From: Micromonospora sp. WMMA1947
GTDB taxonomy: Bacteria > Actinomycetota > Actinomycetes > Mycobacteriales > Micromonosporaceae
Reading direction: 5' to 3'
DNA length: 64,000 bases
Assembly (NCBI RefSeq): GCF_027497355.1
Contig: NZ_CP114909.1
Location: 868,001 to 932,000, forward strand
The notes under the pieces are model-generated. The model was not told where the DNA came from. It worked only from the letters and a program-made list of their open reading frames with translations, and ran no database searches. Position numbers and translations under genes: made by a program. Below, one piece after another: positions 30,363 through 39,105 of this stretch; within the stretch, counting starts at the first letter, position 1; each line of letters opens with the position of its first letter.

Positions 30363-31163
30363 ATGGCGGCGCAGGCCGAACTGGCAGTGATCGGCGGGTC
30401 GGGACTCTACGCCCTGCTCGACGGGGTGGAGCACGTGGTGGACACCCCGTACGGCGAGCCGTCGGGCCCGATCACCGTCGCCGAGGTGGGCGGTCGGCGG
30501 GTGGCGTTCCTGCCCCGCCACGGGCGCGATCACCGCTACCCGCCGCACCTGATCCCGTACCGGGCGAACCTGTGGGCGCTGCGGTCGCTGGGCGTACGCC
30601 AGGTGCTGGCACCCTGCGCGGTGGGCGGCCTGCGGCCGGAGCTGGGTCCGGGGACGTTCGTGGTGCCGGATCAGTTGATCGACCGCACCAGCGGGCGCAC
30701 GCAGACGTACTACGACAGGGGTGCGGTGCACGTCTCGTTCGCCGATCCGTACTGCCCGGCCGGGCGGCGCACGCTGCTGGACACGGCGGCCGGGCGGGGC
30801 GTACCGGCGGTGGACGGCGGGACGGTGGTCGTGGTCGAGGGTCCGCGCTTCTCGACCCGAGCGGAGTCGCGCTGGTTCGCCTCGATGGGCGGCACGATCG
30901 TCAACATGACCGGCCACCCGGAGGCGGTGCTCGCCCGCGAGCTGGCCCTCTGCTACACGTCCATTGCGCTGGTGACGGACCTGGACGCGGGCGTCGAGGC
31001 GGGCGAGTCGGTCACCCACGAGGAGGTGTTCCGGGTCTTCGCGGAGAACACCGACCGGCTGCGCGGGCTGCTGCTGGACGCCGTCGCGGCGCTGCCGGCC
31101 GAGCGGGAGTGCGAGTGCGGGAACGCGCTGGACGGGATCAAGCTGCCGTTCCCGCTGCCCTGA
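30363..31163 (+). CDS. mtnP: S-methyl-5'-thioadenosine phosphorylase
   Basis: This 266-residue purine-nucleoside-phosphorylase-2-type enzyme cleaves methylthioadenosine to adenine and methylthioribose-1-phosphate. Evidence: AVIGGSGLYALLDGVEHV (phosphate loop), FLPRHGRDHRYPPHLIPYRANLWALRSLGVRQVLAPCAVGGL (conserved core), FVVPDQLIDRT, VVVEGPRFSTRAESRWFASMGGTIVNMTGHPEAVLARELALCY, and LVTDLDAG. The window holds no other methionine-salvage gene, so product recycling is not shown here. SD GAGGG lies close upstream of ATG 30363. Confidence 0.9.
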   Translation: MAAQAELAVIGGSGLYALLDGVEHVVDTPYGEPSGPITVAEVGGRRVAFLPRHGRDHRYPPHLIPYRANLWALRSLGVRQVLAPCAVGGLRPELGPGTFVVPDQLIDRTSGRTQTYYDRGAVHVSFADPYCPAGRRTLLDTAAGRGVPAVDGGTVVVVEGPRFSTRAESRWFASMGGTIVNMTGHPEAVLARELALCYTSIALVTDLDAGVEAGESVTHEEVFRVFAENTDRLRGLLLDAVAALPAERECECGNALDGIKLPFPLP

Positions 31164-31272
31164 GCGCGGGAAGCGCCCGAAAAGCCGGCTTCGGCCCGAT
31201 AGATTCGGCTGGTCGGGGGACAGGGCACCGGGCCGTCTCCGGCATCCGCGCGTGGAACGGAGGCAGCCGGCG

Positions 31273-32865
31273 ATGGCGACGGTGCGGGAGGCGACCTACG
31301 ACCTGCTGCGCGCACTCGGCCTGACCACTGTCTTCGGCAACCCCGGCTCGACCGAGGAGCCGTTCCTGCAGGAGTTCCCGGCCGACTTCCACTACGTGCA
31401 CGCGCTCCAGGAGGCGTCGGCGGTCGCGATGGCCGACGGCTACGCCCAGGGCACCGGCCGGCCCGCGCACGTCAACCTGCACACCGCTCCGGGCACCGGC
31501 AACGGCATGGGCAACCTGGTCACCGCCTGGCACAACCGGACCCCGCTGATCGTCAGCGCCGGTCAGCAGACCCGCGAGATGCTGCTGATCGAGCCGCGTC
31601 TGGCCAGCCCCCGGGCGGTCGAGCTGGCCCAGCCGTACGTCAAGTGGGCCCACGAACCGGCCCGCGCGCAGGACATCCCGGCGGCCTTCATGCGGGCGTA
31701 CGCCTCGGCGGTGCAACCCCCGGCCGGGCCGGTGTTCCTCTCCCTGCCGATGGACGACTGGGACCGCCCGGCCGATCCGCCGCCGCAGGTGCGTACCGTC
31801 GCCACCCGGATCGCGCCGGACCCGGACCGGCTGCGCGGCTTCGCCGAGGCGCTGGCCGCTGCCCGCGCTCCGGCGCTGGTGCTCGGCGCGGCGGTGGACC
31901 GGTCGGACGCCTGGCCGGACGCGGTAGCGCTGGCCGAGCGCCTGGCCGCGCCGGTCTGGGCCGCCCCGGCGCCGGAGCGAGCCGTGTTCCCCGAACGGCA
32001 TCCGCACTTCCGCGGCGTGCTGCCGTACGCGATCGGGCCCTTGTCGGAGGCGTTGCGCGGCCACGACGTGGTGCTGGTGGTGGGCGCGCCGGTGTTCCGC
32101 TACTACCCGCACGTGCCGGGCGACTACCTGCCCGGCGACGCGCGGCTGCTGCACGTCACCGACGACCCGGACGAGGCGGCGCGCGCCCCGGTCGGGGAGA
32201 GCCTGCTCGGCGACGCTCGCCTGACCATGGCCGCGCTGTGCGAGCTGCTGCCGCCGACCGACCGACAGGCGCCGTCACCGCGCCCGCAACCGGCCCCGCC
32301 GGAGCCGACCGACCCGCCGAGCGCCGACGCGCTGTTCGCCGCGCTGGCGGACGCGTGGCCGGCGGACGGGGTGCTGGTGCAGGAGTCGCCGTCCAACCTG
32401 GCCGCGCTGCGCCGCCGGCTGCCGATCGAGCGGCCGCGCTCGTACCTGACGATGGCCAGCGGCGGCCTCGGCTTCGGGCTGCCGGCGGCGGTCGGCATGG
32501 CGCTCGCCGAACGCGACACCGGGCGCGGCCGCCCGGTCGTCGCGGTGGTCGGCGACGGCTCGTTCCACTACTCGGTCCAGGCGTTGTGGACGGCGGCGCG
32601 GCTGCGGCTGCCGCTCGCCGTCGTGGTCCCGGTGAATCAGCAGTACGCGATCCTGAAGGCGTTCGCCGAGCTGAAGCACACCCCTGGTGTGCCGGCGCTG
32701 GACCTGCCGGGACTGGACGTCACGGCGGTGGCGCACGGCTACGGCTGCGCCGGTGAGGTGACCACGCTCGACGGGCTCGGCGCGGCACTGGAGGCGGCGC
32801 TCACCGCGGACCGGCCGACGGTGCTGCCGGTGCCGATCAGCACCGACGTGCCACGGATCCTGTGA
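31273..32865 (+). CDS. mdlC: Benzoylformate decarboxylase-like ThDP enzyme
   Basis: This 530-residue protein has the three-domain layout of thiamine-diphosphate decarboxylases. Benzoylformate-decarboxylase-type residues are visible: Ser in FGNPGSTE, Glu in LQEASAVAMADGYAQ, and His in LHTAPGTGN. The ThDP/Mg motif is GDGSFHYSVQALWTAARLRLPLAVVVPVNQQY. The active-site loop reads FRYYPHVPGDYLPG; from memory of the P. putida enzyme (FRYH...PGQYL) the His there is displaced two residues, so substrate range may differ. No mandelate racemase or dehydrogenase gene is nearby. ATG 31273 matches the family start. Confidence 0.85.
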   Translation: MATVREATYDLLRALGLTTVFGNPGSTEEPFLQEFPADFHYVHALQEASAVAMADGYAQGTGRPAHVNLHTAPGTGNGMGNLVTAWHNRTPLIVSAGQQTREMLLIEPRLASPRAVELAQPYVKWAHEPARAQDIPAAFMRAYASAVQPPAGPVFLSLPMDDWDRPADPPPQVRTVATRIAPDPDRLRGFAEALAAARAPALVLGAAVDRSDAWPDAVALAERLAAPVWAAPAPERAVFPERHPHFRGVLPYAIGPLSEALRGHDVVLVVGAPVFRYYPHVPGDYLPGDARLLHVTDDPDEAARAPVGESLLGDARLTMAALCELLPPTDRQAPSPRPQPAPPEPTDPPSADALFAALADAWPADGVLVQESPSNLAALRRRLPIERPRSYLTMASGGLGFGLPAAVGMALAERDTGRGRPVVAVVGDGSFHYSVQALWTAARLRLPLAVVVPVNQQYAILKAFAELKHTPGVPALDLPGLDVTAVAHGYGCAGEVTTLDGLGAALEAALTADRPTVLPVPISTDVPRIL

Positions 32866-32868
32866 GCC

Positions 32869-33813
32869 TCAGCCGGGCTGGACGATCAGCGGGGCGCCGC
32901 TGCCGGCGTCGAGCACCACGCGCCCGCCCACCGGCGCGGCGAGCGTGACGCTCACCGGCTTCATCACCAGCTGCATGGTGCACGGGCCGGTGGGCGAGAC
33001 CACGGCGCCGCCGATCACCACCACGTCCGGCCGTTCCAGCACGAGCGGGGTGGGCGGACTGTCGCAGGCGCCGACGCCGAGCACGTAGTCGATGCGGTTG
33101 CCCTCGACCGCCCGCAGCTGCTGCGCGGACACCAGGCCCGCCGGGAGCGGCGTGCCGGGCACCGCGCCGCCGGGAACCCGGCCGGTCACGCGCGGCGCGA
33201 CAGCGACCCGCGCCACGGGTACGGCCAGCTCGTCCACTGTGAACAGCCAGGCGGGCACCTCGGCACGCCCTCGGCTGGTCCACATCGGCGCGCTGCCCAG
33301 CCGTACCCCGGTCACGGTGAGCGCGACGCACGGCGTCGGCGCCGACGTCGACACCGGGTCGTTCGGGCCGGGCCGCCCGGTCGGTGCCGGGTCCGGCGCC
33401 GCCGGCCGCCCGTCGCACGGCGGTGGGTCGCCCTGACGGAGCTGGGCGTACGCGTCGGCGGCGCTCACCAGCGGCACCCGCAGTGTGCCGTCGGGGAACC
33501 GGATCGTGCCGTCCTTCGGTACGGCGGCCGGGATCGGGATCTGGTCCCGGTACCAGCCGGCGCTGAACGCCGTCTTCGCCTCGTCGCTGGCGCCCGGGTC
33601 GCCGGTGAGCACCGTCGGCTCCTGAAGCGGCACGTACCCGTCGCGCCAGCCCGGCACGGGTCGCCAGCCGGCGGCCACCTCCTGCGCCCGCTCGGTGAAC
33701 GCGGGGCGCTGGTCCGGGCCGGTGGGCGGCGTCCGGACGGGAGCGGCGCCGGGCGTGGCGCAGGCGGAGAGGGCCAGCAACGGGATCCCGAGCAGGGCGA
33801 GCACGCGACGCAT
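32869..33813 (-). CDS. Lipoprotein of unknown function
   Basis: This 314-residue exported protein has a lipoprotein signal: MRRVLALLGIPLLALSAC, with the lipobox LSAC placing the lipidated Cys at about residue 18. A Pro/Thr-rich linker follows, then a beta-rich domain without known motifs (WRPVPGWRDGYVPLQEPTVL, RVPLVSAADAYAQLR, TPCVALTVTGVRLGSA, GNRIDYVLGVGACD, PCTMQLVMKPVSVTL). Three further cysteine-containing stretches suggest disulfides. Its stop lies 3 bp from the convergent decarboxylase gene. ATG 33813 is the only start giving a proper signal. Confidence 0.8.
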   Translation of the reverse strand: MRRVLALLGIPLLALSACATPGAAPVRTPPTGPDQRPAFTERAQEVAAGWRPVPGWRDGYVPLQEPTVLTGDPGASDEAKTAFSAGWYRDQIPIPAAVPKDGTIRFPDGTLRVPLVSAADAYAQLRQGDPPPCDGRPAAPDPAPTGRPGPNDPVSTSAPTPCVALTVTGVRLGSAPMWTSRGRAEVPAWLFTVDELAVPVARVAVAPRVTGRVPGGAVPGTPLPAGLVSAQQLRAVEGNRIDYVLGVGACDSPPTPLVLERPDVVVIGGAVVSPTGPCTMQLVMKPVSVTLAAPVGGRVVLDAGSGAPLIVQPG

Positions 33814-33851
33814 ACCCGTTGGACGCGTGCCGGTCCCGGACGGTTCCGCGC

Positions 33852-34280
33852 TCAGTCCTCGCCGCCGAGATCGGCCTGGTACGCCTCCCAGAGCAGGTCC
33901 GCGCCGTGCCGCCGGTGCCGGTCCAGCGCGCGCAGCAGGTCGCGGGTGCGGGCCCGCACCTCCGCGGCGGACACCCCGGGCAGGCGTACGGCGTGCTGGA
34001 GCGCGGCGAGCGCCGCGCTGATCGCGGCGTGCTCGCCGACGAGCAGGCGTACGCCCCGGTCCAGGCGTGGCGCGGCGCGCACCAGGTCGGCGTAGTGGCC
34101 GCCGGCTCCCTCGGTGACGCGGACGTGTTCGGTGAACCCCCGCCGGACGGGGTCCAGATCGGTGAGAAGTCGCTCCCGCCAACGCGGCCCGGCTATGGCC
34201 AGCGCCCGCCCGAGGGCGCGCAGGTCACCGGAGGCGCTCGGGAGTACGGCGGTCGGCTGCTGGATCGGACTGGTGACCAT
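33852..34280 (-). CDS. Hemerythrin-like (HHE) protein
   Basis: This 142-residue helical protein has His residues spaced as in the HHE/hemerythrin-like fold: RRGFTEHVRVTEGAGGHYADLV, LLVGEHAAISAALAALQHAV and ALDRHRRHGADLLWEAYQADLGGED. Members bind a non-haem di-iron site or have lost it; several ligands appear present but the full set cannot be judged by eye. ATG 34280 is followed by a polar N-terminus of about 20 residues. It ends 38 bp upstream of the lipoprotein start on the same strand, so both may be co-transcribed. Confidence 0.7.
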   Translation of the reverse strand: MVTSPIQQPTAVLPSASGDLRALGRALAIAGPRWRERLLTDLDPVRRGFTEHVRVTEGAGGHYADLVRAAPRLDRGVRLLVGEHAAISAALAALQHAVRLPGVSAAEVRARTRDLLRALDRHRRHGADLLWEAYQADLGGED

Positions 34281-34456
34281 GGGACACCTCCCGCTGCTGG
34301 GTGCGAACCCGTATGGCGATGGTGGACCCGGTTTCCGGCGCTGTCCAGCGGTCGGCGCCGCCTCATCTGTCCCTCTGGCCCCAGCGGCCCCAGAGGGCCC
34401 AGGAGCCTCAGACGACTGTGCGCCCCGGTCCGGGTGGACGGGGCGCACAGTCTGTG

Positions 34457-34832
34457 TGGTGGAGGTGCCGGGAATCGAACCCGGGTCCTTCGCCGGTTTG
34501 TCAGGGCTTCTCCGAGCGCAGCTCGCTATGCCTCTACTCGGCCCCACCGCTCACGCGAGCAAGTTGGTGTGACGGGCCCAGTCGCTGATTGATCTCGCCG
34601 CACGGACCCCGCGACCGGGTCCGATTGGCCAGCCTTCTAGCTGATGCCGGCTAACTGGGTCGAAGGCGCTCCCAGGCCGACAGACTTGCTACTCGCCTCA
34701 GGCGGCGAGAGCGAAGTCAGCGCGATTGTTCTTGGCGCTTATTGGTTTCCGACGACCGATTCTCGAGACGACGTCGGCTTCCTCGGCTCGCTTCCCCTGT
34801 CGCTGCGTACGAAGTCGAAACCAGTCACCCCC
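34457..34832 (-). ncRNA. ssrA: tmRNA
   Basis: This 376-nt one-piece tmRNA has 5' end GGGGGTGACTGGTTTCGACT and 3' end GGTTCGATTCCCGGCACCTCCACCA (shown here as GGTTCGA-TTCCCGG-CACCTCCACCA), with encoded CCA. The acceptor pairs GGGGGTG with CACCTCC through a G-U pair at position 3. The tag frame at 34701-34736 encodes AKNNRADFALAA, ended by TGA at 34698-34700; the terminal ALAA is the usual protease signal. Together with SmpB, encoded 103 bp away, it frees stalled ribosomes and tags the nascent protein. Confidence 0.95.
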
Positions 34833-34935
34833 TCGTAGCGCTGCCCCTGTCGGCAGCACACCAAGCCTAACGCCTGGCGCAACCGGTTTCATCCCGAGGC
34901 CCACCCGACGCGGACTACCGGACGAACCGGACGAA

Positions 34936-35415
34936 TCACTCAGCCATGCCCTTGCCGCGCCGGCCCACCGCCCGGGCGATCTCCTTGGCGGCGTCCCGCT
35001 TCGCCAGGTCCTGGCGCTTGTCGTACGACTTCTTACCCCGGGCCAGGCCGATCTCCACCTTCGCCCAGCCGTCGGAGAAGTAGACCTGCAACGGCACCAG
35101 CGTCAGGCCGCTCTCCTTGAGCTTGCCCAGCAGCCGGTCGATCTCGATCCGGTTGAGCAGCAGCTTGCGGGTGCGCCGGGGCTCGTGGTTGGTCCAGGTG
35201 CCCTGCGCGTACTCCGGGATGTGCATGGCGTGCAGGTAGATCTCGCCGTCGCGCTCCTGGGCGAACGCGTCCACGAGCGACGCCCGCCCGGCCCGCAGCG
35301 ACTTGACCTCGGTGCCGGTGAGCGCCATGCCCGCCTCGTACGTGTCGAGGATGGCGTAGTCGTGGCGTGCCTTCTTGTTGGAGGCGACCACCTTGCGACC
35401 CTTTTCCCGTGGCAT
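34936..35415 (-). CDS. smpB: SsrA-binding protein SmpB
   Basis: This 159-residue OB-fold RNA-binding partner of tmRNA has [44 protein letters not shown] (tmRNA-binding core), [15 protein letters not shown] text as [14 protein letters not shown], and [33 protein letters not shown]. The basic C-terminal tail [33 protein letters not shown] inserts into the mRNA channel. ATG 35415 (PREKGRK) has AAGGGGGTGG upstream; the frame extends to 35472 without support. It is encoded directly upstream of ssrA on the same strand. Confidence 0.97.
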   Translation of the reverse strand: MPREKGRKVVASNKKARHDYAILDTYEAGMALTGTEVKSLRAGRASLVDAFAQERDGEIYLHAMHIPEYAQGTWTNHEPRRTRKLLLNRIEIDRLLGKLKESGLTLVPLQVYFSDGWAKVEIGLARGKKSYDKRQDLAKRDAAKEIARAVGRRGKGMAE

Positions 35416-35487
35416 CGGCGCCACCCCCTTCCTGATCGACTCGCCGGCCACCGGCCGGCGAGCGGAGATCATGCTACCGGAACCACA

Positions 35488-35528
35488 AGGGCCCTCCCGC
35501 GCCGTTTATTCCGGCGCGGAAGGGCCCT
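35488..35528. terminator. Hairpin terminator between ftsX and smpB
   Basis: AGGGCCCTCCCGCGCCG (35488-35504) and CGGCGCGGAAGGGCCCT (35512-35528) pair over 17 positions with one mismatch and a loop TTTATTC. It lies 20 bp past the ftsX stop on the minus strand. Confidence 0.85.
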
Positions 35529-35548
35529 CGGTGAGCCGTACGAGGTGG

Positions 35549-36424
35549 CTAGACCCGCAGGTAGAAGCGGAGCGTGACCCAGGCGGTGACCGCGCTGACC
35601 ACGCCACCGACGGCGGCCATCAGCGGGAAGGTCAGGAAGATCTCGGACCAGGAGATCGGGGTGATCAGGCCCTCCAGGGCGGCCATCGAGCTGCCGGCCG
35701 CCACCACCTTCACTCCGATCAACGCGAGCAGGCCGAGGATGGAGCCGAACAGACCGGCCACCACCGCCTCCAGCACGAACGGCGCCTGGATGAACCAGTT
35801 CGACGCGCCGACGAGCTTCATGACCGCCACCTCACGCCGCTTGCTGTAGGCGGCGACCTGGATGGTGTTCGCGACGAGCAGCAGGGCGGCGATGGCCATC
35901 ACGGTGGCGATCGCGAGCGCTCCGTTCTGGAAGCCGCTCAGCACGCCGAAGACCTTGTCGAGCAGCTTGCTCTGGTCGACGATCGTGTCGATGCCCTCGG
36001 TGGCCTTGTACTTGTCGTAGATCGCCTTGTACTGCTCCGGGTCGTTCAGCTTCACCCGGTACGACTCGGGAAGCTGGTCCGGCTTGACGGCGCTGACCAG
36101 GTCCGGGGCGTCGGCGTACATCTGCTGGAAGCGCTCGTACGCCTGCTCCTTGTTGACGTACGTCGAGTCCTTGACCAGCGGGTCCTGGCCGAGCTGCTGA
36201 CCCAGCGCGTCGACCTGTTCCTTGGTGGCATCGGTCTTCAGGAAGATCGAGACCTCGACGTTCTCGTAGTAGAGGTCCTTCATGTCGCCGACCTTCTGGT
36301 AGAGAAGGCCGCTGCCGCCCAGCATGAACAGCGACACCGCCATTGTGATGATCATGGCGATGGTCATGGTGACGTTGCGCCACAGCCCGACCAGTACTTC
36401 GGACAGGACGTACTTCATCCGCAT
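35549..36424 (-). CDS. ftsX: Cell-division protein FtsX
   Basis: This 291-residue membrane subunit of the FtsEX complex controls septal peptidoglycan hydrolases. It has an N-terminal cytoplasmic start (MRMKYVLSEVLVGLWRNV), TM1 (about 17-41), a large extracellular domain (about 45-165; VEVSIFLKTDATKEQVDAL, YERFQQMYADAPDLVSAV), and three C-terminal membrane segments. The MKLVGASNWFIQAPFVLEAV coupling region contacts FtsE. It follows ftsE after 64 bp on the same strand, the standard ftsEX order. ATG 36424 is used; a second in-frame ATG lies two codons on. Confidence 0.95.
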   Translation of the reverse strand: MRMKYVLSEVLVGLWRNVTMTIAMIITMAVSLFMLGGSGLLYQKVGDMKDLYYENVEVSIFLKTDATKEQVDALGQQLGQDPLVKDSTYVNKEQAYERFQQMYADAPDLVSAVKPDQLPESYRVKLNDPEQYKAIYDKYKATEGIDTIVDQSKLLDKVFGVLSGFQNGALAIATVMAIAALLLVANTIQVAAYSKRREVAVMKLVGASNWFIQAPFVLEAVVAGLFGSILGLLALIGVKVVAAGSSMAALEGLITPISWSEIFLTFPLMAAVGGVVSAVTAWVTLRFYLRV

Positions 36425-36488
36425 CGGGATATCCTCCGGCTCTCCGGCGTGAGGTTTCGTCGTCAGGGTCTACGGAACGTCGTCCGGC

Positions 36489-37169
36489 TCAGCCGTAGAC
36501 GCCCCGGGCCTGGTCGCGCACGATGCGGCCGCTCTCGATCTCGATGACCCGGCGCCGCATCTGGTTCACGATGTTGGAGTCGTGCGTGACCATCACGACG
36601 GTCGTGCCGGTGCGGTTGATCCGGTCCAGCAGGCGCATGATCTCGATCGAGGTGTCCGGGTCCAGGTTTCCGGTCGGCTCGTCGGCCAGCAGGATCAGCG
36701 GCCGGTTGACGAACGCCCGGGCCACCGCGACACGCTGCTGCTCACCACCGGACAGCTCGTGCGGGTAGCGGTGCTCCTTGCCGCCGAGACCGACCAGCTC
36801 CAGCACCTCCGGCACGACCCGGCGGGCGACCGCCTTCGTCTTACCGATCACCTCCAGCGCGAACGCCACGTTCTCGTACGCCGTGCGGTTCGGCAGCAAC
36901 CGGAAGTCCTGGAAGACGCAGCCGATGGAACGCCGGAAGTGGGGTCGCTTCCAGGAACGCATCGACGTGACGTCCTTGCCGTTGACGACGACCCGGCCCT
37001 TGTTGGGCGTGACCTCGTGCAGCAGCAACTTGATGATGGTGGACTTGCCGGAGCCGGATGGACCGATGAAGAAGACGAACTCGCCCTTCTCGATCGAGAC
37101 GGACACGTTGTCGAGCGAAGGCCGGGACGCCTTCGGGTACGTCTTCGTCACTTGCTCAAGCTGAATCAC
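36489..37169 (-). CDS. ftsE: Cell-division ATP-binding protein FtsE
   Basis: This 226-residue ABC ATPase has Walker [10 protein letters not shown] (about 37-45), Q-loop VFQDFRLL, signature LSGGEQQR, Walker [14 protein letters not shown] and H-loop VTHD. It forms a complex with FtsX and couples cytoplasmic ATP use to cell-wall hydrolysis at the septum. GTG 37169 ([14 protein letters not shown]) matches the family N-terminus; the longer frame to 37205 would add 12 unsupported residues. It precedes ftsX and follows prfB after a hairpin. Confidence 0.97.
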   Translation of the reverse strand: MIQLEQVTKTYPKASRPSLDNVSVSIEKGEFVFFIGPSGSGKSTIIKLLLHEVTPNKGRVVVNGKDVTSMRSWKRPHFRRSIGCVFQDFRLLPNRTAYENVAFALEVIGKTKAVARRVVPEVLELVGLGGKEHRYPHELSGGEQQRVAVARAFVNRPLILLADEPTGNLDPDTSIEIMRLLDRINRTGTTVVMVTHDSNIVNQMRRRVIEIESGRIVRDQARGVYG

Positions 37170-37228
37170 GGGTCGGTAGTCTACGCGGTGTAACCGCAGA
37201 GCCAAGCCCCACGCCCCGCAGAAGCGGT

Positions 37229-37272
37229 GCGCGTCATCGATTTACCCGGTCAGACCGAGATCGATGACGCGC
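37229..37272. terminator. Hairpin downstream of prfB
   Basis: GCGCGTCATCGAT (37229-37241) and ATCGATGACGCGC (37260-37272) are perfect 13-bp arms around an 18-nt interior that holds a smaller CGGT/ACCG pair. It is 16 bp past the prfB stop and upstream of ftsE, so it probably ends prfB transcription. No T-run follows. Confidence 0.65.
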
Positions 37273-37287
37273 TGCGTCCAATCGTGA

Positions 37288-38418
37288 TCACGCACTGTCA
37301 GCGCTGAGCTGCTGCTGCTTCCGCCAGCGGATTCCCGCCTCGATGAAGCTGTCCAGGTCACCGTCGAAGACCGAGGACGGATTGCCCGTCTCCTGTTCGG
37401 TACGCAGATCCTTCACCATCTGATACGGGTGCAGGACGTACGAGCGCATCTGGTCGCCCCACGAGCTGGTGCTGCCGGTCTTCAGGCCGGCCAGCTTCTC
37501 CTCCTCCTCCTGCCGCTTGCGCTCCAGCAGCCGGGCCTGGAGCACCCGCATCGCGGAGGCCTTGTTCTGCAGCTGGGACTTCTCGTTCTGGCAGGTCACC
37601 ACGATGCCGGTGGGGATGTGGGTCAGCCGCACCGCCGAGTCGGTGGTGTTGACGCTCTGCCCACCCGGCCCGGAGGACCGGTAGACGTCCACCCGGACCT
37701 CGTTCTCCGGGATGTCGATGTGGTCGGTCTGCTCGGTGACCGGCAGCACCTCGACCCCGGCGAAGCTGGTCTGCCGGCGGCCCTGGTTGTCGAACGGGCT
37801 GATCCGCACCAGCCGGTGCGTGCCGGACTCCACGCTCAGCGTGCCGTAGGCGTAGGGCACCTTCACCGTGAAGGTGGCCGACTTCAGGCCCGCCTCCTCG
37901 GCGTACGAGGTCTCGTAGACCTCGGTCGGGTAGCCGTGCCGCTCGGCCCAGCGCAGGTACATCCGCAGCAGCATCTCGGCGAAGTCGGCGGCGTCCACGC
38001 CACCGGCGCCGGCCCGGATCGCGACGAGCGCCTCCCGCGAGTCGTACTCGCCGGAGAGCAGCGTGCGGACCTCCATCTCCTGGATGGCCTTGGTCAGCCC
38101 GGCGATCTCCGACTCGACCTCGGTCAGCACGCCCGGGTCGTCCTCGGCCTGGGCCAGCTCCAGCAACACCCCGGCGTCGTCGAGCCGGGAGCGCAGGTCA
38201 CCGAGCTTGGTGATCTCGCCGTTGACGTACGACAGCTGCGACGTCACCTGCTGCGCCTTGGCCTGGTCGTCCCAGAGGTCGGGCGCGGAGGCCTCCTGCT
38301 CCAGCCGGGCCTTCTGCTCGCGCAGCTTGTCGAGGTCGAGCACAGCCTCGATGTTGCGCAGCGTGGCGTCGAGTTCCTTGAGCTGTTCGGCGTAATCGGC
38401 AGCGGTCACGACAGACAA
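37288..38418 (-). CDS. prfB: Peptide chain release factor 2
   Basis: This 376-residue class-1 release factor for UGA and UAA has the RF2 recognition tripeptide Ser207-Pro-Phe209 ([10 protein letters not shown]) and the hydrolysis motif GGQ at 252-254 ([10 protein letters not shown]). The reading frame is continuous, with no in-frame TGA and no CTTTGA slip site near codon 25. The autoregulatory +1 frameshift of many bacterial prfB genes is therefore absent, as known in other actinobacteria. The start is TTG 38418 or GTG 38409; both are in frame. It is followed on the same strand by ftsE and ftsX. Confidence 0.97.
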   Translation of the reverse strand: MSVVTAADYAEQLKELDATLRNIEAVLDLDKLREQKARLEQEASAPDLWDDQAKAQQVTSQLSYVNGEITKLGDLRSRLDDAGVLLELAQAEDDPGVLTEVESEIAGLTKAIQEMEVRTLLSGEYDSREALVAIRAGAGGVDAADFAEMLLRMYLRWAERHGYPTEVYETSYAEEAGLKSATFTVKVPYAYGTLSVESGTHRLVRISPFDNQGRRQTSFAGVEVLPVTEQTDHIDIPENEVRVDVYRSSGPGGQSVNTTDSAVRLTHIPTGIVVTCQNEKSQLQNKASAMRVLQARLLERKRQEEEEKLAGLKTGSTSSWGDQMRSYVLHPYQMVKDLRTEQETGNPSSVFDGDLDSFIEAGIRWRKQQQLSADSA

Positions 38419-38454
38419 GACTACTGCGTCGTTCCGTCAACCTGTTGCAGGTGG

Positions 38455-38970
38455 TCAGCCGACCGGCGCGGTCTTCAGCCAGGACAGCGCCGCCTTGTGG
38501 TAGGCGACGGCGAACTCCAGCGCGCTGGCGTCGTAGCTGTCGCCTTCCTTCTTGGCGTTCTTGACCTGCTCCCGCACCGCCGCCAGGGCCTCGGTGTGGT
38601 ACTCGTTCGCCGAGGCGTACAGGTTCTTGAGCTGGCTCGACGAGTGCAGGTTGCCGAACGCGATCCGTAGCGCTATCGGGTTACGGATGGTGTCCTTGCC
38701 GGGATTCTCCGCCAGCCAGCGGGAGAATGTCCGTTTCCCGGCCGCCGTCAGCGCGTACGGCTGGCTCATCCGCGGCCCGGGCTTACCGAGACGCACCAGA
38801 CCCTTCTCGGCCAGGACCGGCAGCTCCCGGTAGACCTGACTGCGGGTCATCGACCAGTACGGCGCCAGCCGGCGCTCAGCGGCGGCCATCAACTGGCCGC
38901 CAGTCATCGGGCCGTCGTGCAGCAGACCGAGCAGAGCTGCTGCCGTCGGGTTGACTCCGGATTCCGCCAT
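38455..38970 (-). CDS. PadR-family regulator (long form)
   Basis: This 171-residue regulator has an N-terminal PadR winged helix (LLGLLHDGPMTGGQLMAAAERRLAPYWSMTRSQVYRELPVLAEKGLVRLG) and a C-terminal helical domain. The latter (KRTFSRWLAENPGKDTIRNPIALRIAFGN, then EYHTEALAAVREQVKNAKKEG) matches the Vir_act_alpha_C dimerisation part. It lacks an adjacent target such as a transporter, so its regulon cannot be inferred. ATG 38970 gives the usual length. The gene lies alone between prfB and pruA. Confidence 0.9.
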   Translation of the reverse strand: MAESGVNPTAAALLGLLHDGPMTGGQLMAAAERRLAPYWSMTRSQVYRELPVLAEKGLVRLGKPGPRMSQPYALTAAGKRTFSRWLAENPGKDTIRNPIALRIAFGNLHSSSQLKNLYASANEYHTEALAAVREQVKNAKKEGDSYDASALEFAVAYHKAALSWLKTAPVG

Positions 38971-39065
38971 GCCCTCTAAGCTGCCACTTTGTCGGCTCTG
39001 GCGTCCAGGATTTGCTCATTTCGGCACCCGATGACGGGTCCGATGTGCACTGTCGGATGAGGAAG

Positions 39066-39093
39066 AGGGCCCGCCCCGGCCGGGACGGGCCCT
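39066..39093. terminator. Hairpin terminator after pruA
   Basis: AGGGCCCG (39066-39073) and CGGGCCCT (39086-39093) pair perfectly, and the interior CCCCGGCCGGGA can pair further. It lies 13 bp past the pruA stop on the minus strand. Confidence 0.75.
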
Positions 39094-39105
39094 CCGGCGA
39101 GTGCC

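Noticed and set aside
37288..38418. Programmed +1 frameshift in prfB
   Set aside because: The frame is continuous from the start codon through GGQ, without an in-frame TGA or slip site.
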